DNA from: Heterobasidion occidentale
Lineage: Eukaryota; Basidiomycota; Agaricomycetes; Russulales; Bondarzewiaceae
Assembly (NCBI GenBank): GCA_039111635.1
Contig: JBCAQO010000007.1
Location: 1,488,001 to 1,552,000 of the forward strand
Length of the DNA: 64,000 nt
Direction of reading: 5' to 3'
The notes under the pieces: model-generated
Told to the model about the DNA's origin: nothing
What the model saw: the letters and a program-made list of their open reading frames with translations, nothing else
Database searches by the model: none
Program-made: the position numbers and the translations under genes
Shown here: positions 58,650-64,000 of the stretch, piece after piece
How the letters are laid out: each line of letters begins with the position of its first letter
Position numbering within the stretch: the stretch's first letter is position 1

Positions 58650-59793
58650 GATATAGATGAAGTGTATGTAAGATGTGGACTCGGGAGTGGGTGAGTGGGT
58701 GGTCAAAGTGCTTTCCTTCCTTGTTCGCCGTCGATTTATAGACTCCCCGCAGACGGGCTGTACAAAGAGACGGGGGTCTCCGAGCTTCCGGATGCGGTTT
58801 CTCCACGTTGTTGGGGCTGTAGCACTGCAGTACTGAAAGGAGGCGTTCACGGGTTTGACATTCACGAGCCGACCGGACGGCGCTCCTTTGTTGACTTTCG
58901 ACGCCAGCGGGCCAAGCGACGGCCAAGCGCTACAGATCGATCGTGATCGGGCATTTCTTCAGCTTCTGAGCTGTTTGAGGCGCACGCTTTGTCTCAGAGG
59001 TGGACCAACCAGGGCCTTTGAATCGGTCCGGTGTTTATGCATGGTGCGCCGGCAGAGAGTGTGGCATTTCTCTCGGCGCTTTCTGTTGGCAAAATGCTAG
59101 TGCGTCTCCTCAATCAGTGTGCCTACGCTCACTTTCAGGATTGGGACATCGAGAGATGCTTGATGCAATGCATGTATCGCAATTGCCACAGCATCAACAC
59201 CCGTACTTGACAACTCTCGGATTCATGGCGGTTGTATCCGTATGATTGTCGTCTCTATATTGTATATATTTTCGTAGTGGTCGCTCCATTGCGCGGGATG
59301 CTGCTTGCAATGATTCAAGTAGTATACTTAGCCTCGAAACGGTTCAGAGATGCGAGGATCAACGATCGATGTAAGTCTCACGATGGAGGGAGGCAGAAGA
59401 ACATCGAGCTATCTCTCTATATCCCTAATTTATCACAGCAGGGTGTTGGTATTATGTTTTGAAGGTAATTTTCTTTAGGAAATCGCGAGGGATTATGTCC
59501 GCCGAGGTCTATCGCTCTCGTACCAGGCGACATGAGCTGTTGGACTTTCAATATTCAATGTCCACGGCTCGTTCGTTGCGGCCGGGCAAGCCGCGTAGGA
59601 GTTCGGATTGATTGGCCGTGTTTGAGCCTAGCCGAGGTCCGCCGAGATCCAGAACTATTGCGCACGTGCCGACGCGCCGCTGGACGCGACGCTTGCCACC
59701 GCGACCTTTCTTGTCTTCCCGCCGCTCGCCACTCGCCCGCCCTCCACATTCGCTATCAACCTTCATCTTCCTCCCGCCCTTGTTTAGTTAGCC
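58650..59793. other. Divergent spacer between member D and the F-box gene
   Basis: About 1.1 kb serving both gene starts. A TATAAA-like string on the minus strand near 58735 lies upstream of D. Open frames in 58695-59100 have no motif. Confidence 0.35.
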
Positions 59794-61979
59794 ATGGCTC
59801 TTCGCAAGTCAAAGAGAGTCAAGGTTGACAGGCTTGCGTCCCCAGACCCCTCAGTCGCAGAGGTCATCACACCAGATGAGCGCCACCCAAGCTTGTCGGT
59901 GTTTCCCCTCGAAATACTCTTTGAAGTCAGTCATATCCGTGCACATAGCTAAAGACTTCTAACGGATGAGCGCCGCTTGCTGTGCAGATATTCTCATACG
60001 TTGACGCAGTCGATTTGCTCAGTGTAGCACGCAGCAACAGATGGCTCTGGAGCACTCTTGCAGGTCGGCAGGCGTCTTCCTTATGGAAGATTACAATGAA
60101 ACCCTACGAAGATCTGCCGGAATGCCCAAGCAATATGTGCGGGGCTCGTTACACAAGCTTGATGTTCGAGGTGCATTGCGAGGTGCGTAACCGAGTCTCT
60201 GGTTCCTTTCCTACTGTTACTCATACACTTGGCGCATGAAGAACTGCGATGATGAGGGCCCTGCTCAGATTATATGGAATGACAGATTGCGGATTTGCTC
60301 CCGATGCAGAGAGAGCTCGTAAGAACTGCTGTCCTGCACTTAGCAATGTTGACCGTCAGACTCTGAAATTATTACGTAGATACTCCAAGAGCAAGCCTCG
60401 GCCTCCTAAAGGGTTCAATGAAGACGAGTGGGAACGGATTATGAACGCCGTTGTTACTACTTCTTTACTGCAGTCTTCACATAGCTATCGCGTCAACAAC
60501 AAGGGATGGTACAAGCCTATCATTAATTCCCTTCGGGAAATCCTTCCTGCGCTCTCTCCGGACGAGCAGAAGGCTCATATCAATCAGGTTTTGAAGAGAC
60601 GATGGAAGACGGAGAAATGGGTTCGTGCATTGTATATCATTTTTGATGAGGACTGATGGTATTTGCAGAACGGTTGGGAATATCATCGTTGGACAGCGGA
60701 CCGTCTTTTCTGGGCTCAGCAGAAGAAGGCAGCAGAAGAAGCAGCGATCAAAAAACAGAGGAAGAAAGAGCACGCACAGATCAAAAGTCGGAGGACTTCA
60801 CAGTTAGTGTCCTCTTGATCTCTATCGACCCCTACCCGACATCCCTTGCGCAGGATCATCGACCGCCTCGTGAAAGCAGGATTTAAAAAACAACTTGCTA
60901 TTCCCGATGTTCGACGAACTTTTATCCGCCACAAAACTTTCCAAATTCCGCAAGAATTAGCGGAATCAGGTTTGCGCTACGACCGACTCTCAGTATTTTG
61001 GAAGACTGACTCCAATGCTAGAGTGGCCAGAAATTGAATCACTCCTGTCCGATCGCATAGGCCAAATCATGACGAATAACGATGAGCATAAGGGCAAAGA
61101 TGTGCTCATTGGTCGCTTCACTGCCTTCGTTTCTGTTCTCGACAAGATGTCAGAAGAACTGCCGGATATTCATCCTCACAGATACATCGACCTCATCTTG
61201 ATGCCTCAGGTCCGTGAGGTACTCGACTTACCACCAAACAAAAAGGTCACTTCCGCTGCCATGGTTCGCTTGCGCAAGTCTCTTCCCTCCCTTTGGGCTC
61301 AATGGAAAAGAGACATTGAAGATTCCATTGCTCGTCAGCACCACATTCTCCTCCCTATTTTCGAAATGCTTGGCACGCTGGATCATCCTGCTGCTCAATT
61401 CACGTGCAGGTTTTGCTACTCGAAAGAGATATTGACTTACAATGAACTCTTCTCACACAATTGCCACGGCAAGGATTACCAGCCGAAAAAGTCCGATGGA
61501 CAGACCTCGGCGATGAATGGGTCTGTGTATGAATATGCAGCAAGGATTGTGTGCAAGCGCACGGAGTGGGTGGAATTTCTTCATGTTGGCTGTGCAGCGC
61601 AGCGAACGATAGAAGCGATGCGCGCATGCAAAGTTGAACCAGAGAGCAGCACTTGGGAAGATATGGATAATCTCGATGCTGCCCTCGTCTGTTCGATATG
61701 TCAGGCGAGAGGACTCGGTGTCATAATGGACTGGAGGACCGCAGTAAGCAGTCTCACTGTCTCTTCGGTCCATGCATAACTCATTCTTCACCGTGACAGA
61801 TGGCCCACGGGTCTCAGCATCATCTCTTTGAAGATATCGAGTGGAGTCTCGCTACAAACCTTGACTGGCCAGTCTCCTCAACTGATCCAGAATTAACAAG
61901 GCAATGGGGGTCACAGGAGCTAGAAGAACAGGATTCCAATGCAGAATGTTTTGTTGATTATTCTCCACTCCTCCGATAA
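59794..61979 (+). CDS. F-box protein, intact copy
   Basis: Substrate-recognition subunit type of SCF ubiquitin ligases. MALRKSKRVKVDRLAS (ATG at 59794) is basic, then the F-box spans the first intron: LSVFPLEILFE, IFSYVDAVDLLSVARSNRWL and WSTLAGRQASSLWK. Further exons: LPECPSNMCGARYTSLMFEV, NCDDEGPAQIIW with C-x2-C (RICSRCRES), YSKSKPRPPKGF, NSLREILPALSPDEQKAHIN, NGWEYHRWTADRLFWAQ with a Lys-rich coiled stretch, LAIPDVRRTFIRHKTFQ, HPHRYIDLILMPQVREVLD and FTCRFCYSKEILTYNELFSH (a C-x2-C...H-x3-C pair). CSICQARGLGVIMDWRTA and a last exon MAHGSQHHLFEDIEWSL follow, with TAA at 61977-61979. All nine junctions keep frame. The central region matches basidiomycete F-box proteins of unknown target. Orientation is opposite to the broken copy at 4686-6733. 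Confidence 0.8.
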
Positions 61980-62643
61980 TTTTTTATGCATTGAATGAAT
62001 TACGACGCTACATAGCTTCTCGATATGACTATTGGTCAGCGATCTGCTTTCGCACCCAATAAGTCCTCCAATTTATCAGAGAGCTCCGGAAGTGAGTTGG
62101 GATGCCGTTTCTGGAAGGGATTGGGTCCTGGGCCTGAGGCCTGAGTAGTAAGTACGCTCGTTGATTTTTCTGCAGGAAAAGCGAACCGTCTCCACGAAGT
62201 CTGATCTACCCTTCTGACACAATTCAAAGCCCTACCATCGGTGTTCAAGGTGGTTACGCATGTCTAGGCGGCTGAATCTATTTCGGGTGAGAAACATGAC
62301 ATTGGAACAAAGCAGATCATTATGCAAGTGCGGAGGCAACCGGTGCATAAGAGAGATCCAAAGTGCTGATGGCGGGACAATCGATCCAAATTCCGACAAG
62401 AGACGACTCTGAAGCGCTGAAGCGTTGCGCTCGGGTCGATGGGGCTGGCAGTCACTGTTTGGCCGCCGGCCGCAAGAAATAGCAGACCTACGCGCCCTGT
62501 ACTGTGTCTACTACAGTGGCGAGGACGATTCGCTATATATACAACTTTTTATAAATATCCCAGATCTTTCAGTAGTACATTGCCATATTCGCGCTTTCAT
62601 GGTAATTTCCCTCGTCATAAACATACATATTCCTTGTCAAGGC
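61980..62643. other. Spacer between convergent genes, with a possible small minus-strand exon
   Basis: Minus strand 62268-62036 reads TCVTTLNTDGRALNCVRRVD, then SWRRFAFPAEKSTSVLTT and LPELSDKLEDLLGAKADR, TGA at 62036, preceded by a CTAG acceptor. A TATATATA string near 62532 on the same strand could be its promoter. A first exon with ATG is not evident. It looks more protein-like than chance but stays unproven. Confidence 0.3.
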
Positions 62644-64000
62644 CTACGTCCCAATCTTGAGCACCTTGACATAAAAATCGAGCTCGCTTTGAACCGAGTC
62701 GATGATGTTGTCTGCCTTCTGGAATCCGTGCCCCTCCCCTTCGTAAAGCTTGTACTCCACGTAGCCATGCTTCTTTTGGATGACCTTAACGATCGTCTCT
62801 GACTGCTCTGGAGGCACGACAGTATCTCGAGAACCTTGCAGGACCTTAAAGAATGTTAAGATTAGTGCAAAATGAGTGCACAAACAACGTACGAGTAGAG
62901 CGGACTTGATCCTGTCGGCATTGTTGACAGGCGATCGATCATGGTACACGTTGGGCACCTGTTGCGATGTTCCCCGAGTAGCTTCTCCATATAGTGGCTC
63001 TCAAACTTGTGCGTGAATTTTTCGAGCTGGAGGAGATCGGATATTCCGTAGTATGACGCTCCGGCAGTGAAGTATTCGTTGTCGGGCGCTGGGCGTTTGC
63101 GATGCAGGCCAGTACCGTATAGCCTCCCGAAGAACCGCCGCGAATGACAGTTCTAGCAGGGTCAATGAGGCCTTGCTCGCCGAGATCCTTGGCAGCGAAT
63201 ATGGTGTCGTGTACGTCCACGATTCCCCATTGTTTCTGGAGCCGCTTACTGGAGACAGTTGATGTCACAAATCAGCGTCGCATTGATTGGAATCGATTGA
63301 GAGGGATAGCTGGGCCTACATGTACGCGCGACCATAGCCTGATGACCCGCCGTAATTAACATCAAGCCTTGAAAAACAGTTGGTTTTGTTTCGAGATAAT
63401 CAGAGGGAATACTGATACCAGGCGAATCCGCGACTTGTGAAAAGTTGTTTTGTCCAATTAAGCCTCTGACTCTCCATGCTCGTCGGCCCCCCATGTACAC
63501 CGACTACACAAGGCGGCTTCTCTCTAGGAATACTAGTTCCCGAGTATCCAGGGTTTTTCGGAGCATAATACACGACATGCACGGGCTCTTTCTCAGGAAG
63601 AGGATAGATGGTCTTTGGAATAGGCGGTGACAAATAGGTGGGCCAGGAGTTGTGAGAAGATGCGGTCTTCAAAATCTGGTACTCAGGAGGACCAGATGAA
63701 GACAAGGTGCAAAATACAACCGCATCGTTGTCGTCGCTCCTCTGGCCTATAAAAACGAAGCCGGTCTTGCGGCCTCCTACATAACCAATGTCTGGTACAT
63801 CTACAAAAGGACAATCGAGCTCGATAGGACTAGAATTGGGCGAGAGATCGATGAGGTAGAGTACGGTGCGGCCACCACGATAGGCTGCGAAAAGACCTCT
63901 ATCGTTCAACAAAGTGAATGGCGAGTGAGCCAGTGTCCACTGAGGAGTGCCGAAGTCCTCGCTAAGAGGGTTCGCGAGAAGAGGGATAGCATTGTTGGAA
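62644..64000 (-). CDS. S9-family serine peptidase (prolyl oligopeptidase type), partial
   Basis: C-terminal half of a dipeptidyl/acylaminoacyl-peptidase-like enzyme; the N-terminus lies beyond the right edge. From the edge: beta-propeller sequence (WTLAHSPFTLLNDRGLF, DVPDIGYVGGRKTGFVFIG), the catalytic-domain start PCVVGVHGGPTSMESQRLNW, LDVNYGGSSGYGRAY, WGIVDVHDTIFAAKDLGEQG, the nucleophile motif GGSSGGYTVLACIA, SYYGISDLLQLEKFTHKFES, the Asp motif QGSRDTVVPPEQSETI and the His motif YEGEGHGFQKADN, ending VKVLKIGT with TAG at 62644. Three introns fit. Two one-base losses: at 63083/63084 (QRP|DNEYFTAG) and in the CCCC run at 62972-62975 (LLGGTSQQVP expected). Both sit in conserved sequence and in the same gene, suggesting consensus errors. 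Cytosolic or vacuolar peptide cleavage is inferred from the family. Confidence 0.82.

Overview
The window looks like nuclear DNA of a filamentous basidiomycete, most likely an Agaricomycete. The evidence is genes split by many 45-100 nt GT-AG introns, short spacers, genes on both strands, and families typical of that group: DUF6533-type seven-helix proteins, a second 'W-E-F..GFEW..PWR' helix-bundle family, basidiomycete F-box proteins, an Rds1-like secreted ferritin-fold protein and an HSL-type alpha/beta hydrolase array. I saw no rRNA, tRNA, CRISPR array or intact transposon.

Layout. 1-3 kb: two head-to-head degenerate members (G, minus; E, plus) of a dispersed gene family, here called the EGN/QGP family. 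4.7-6.7 kb: a decayed F-box gene (minus). 8.1-12.9 kb: two head-to-head family members with C2H2 fingers (A, minus; B, plus). 13.5-21.1 kb: two paralogous multi-helix membrane protein genes (minus) flanking a small unrecognised gene. 22.4-28.4 kb: three tandem copies of an alpha/beta hydrolase, the middle one broken. 28.6-29.9 kb: DIM1 rRNA dimethylase (minus). 31.8-32.5 kb: a finger-less family member (C). 33.4-35.1 kb: an Rtt106-like histone chaperone (minus). 36.4-38.2 kb: the Rds1-like protein. 40.4-42.9 kb: a basidiomycete protein of unknown function and a BAG-domain co-chaperone. 44.8-51.4 kb: a tandemly duplicated 3.3 kb unit, each with one DUF6533 gene and a non-coding-looking tail. 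51.7-52.4 kb: a diverged family member (F). 52.9-55.6 kb: eIF2D (TMA64). 55.8-58.6 kb: a proline-rich protein and family member D with two C2H2 fingers. 59.8-62.0 kb: the intact F-box gene. 62.6-64 kb: an S9 serine peptidase running off the right edge.

Two themes stand out. First, conserved housekeeping genes (DIM1, RTT106-like, eIF2D, S9 peptidase, BAG) are interspersed with young, locally duplicated families, several with dead copies. The EGN/QGP family has seven members in 64 kb, three with tandem C2H2 fingers and four without, joined by conserved linker blocks I do not recognise from any named family. Second, several otherwise well conserved genes each need one or two single-base corrections to stay in frame, nearly always a missing base. 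That pattern fits residual consensus errors better than gene death. Exon boundaries were read by eye from splice signals and family knowledge; where a junction is uncertain the entry says so.
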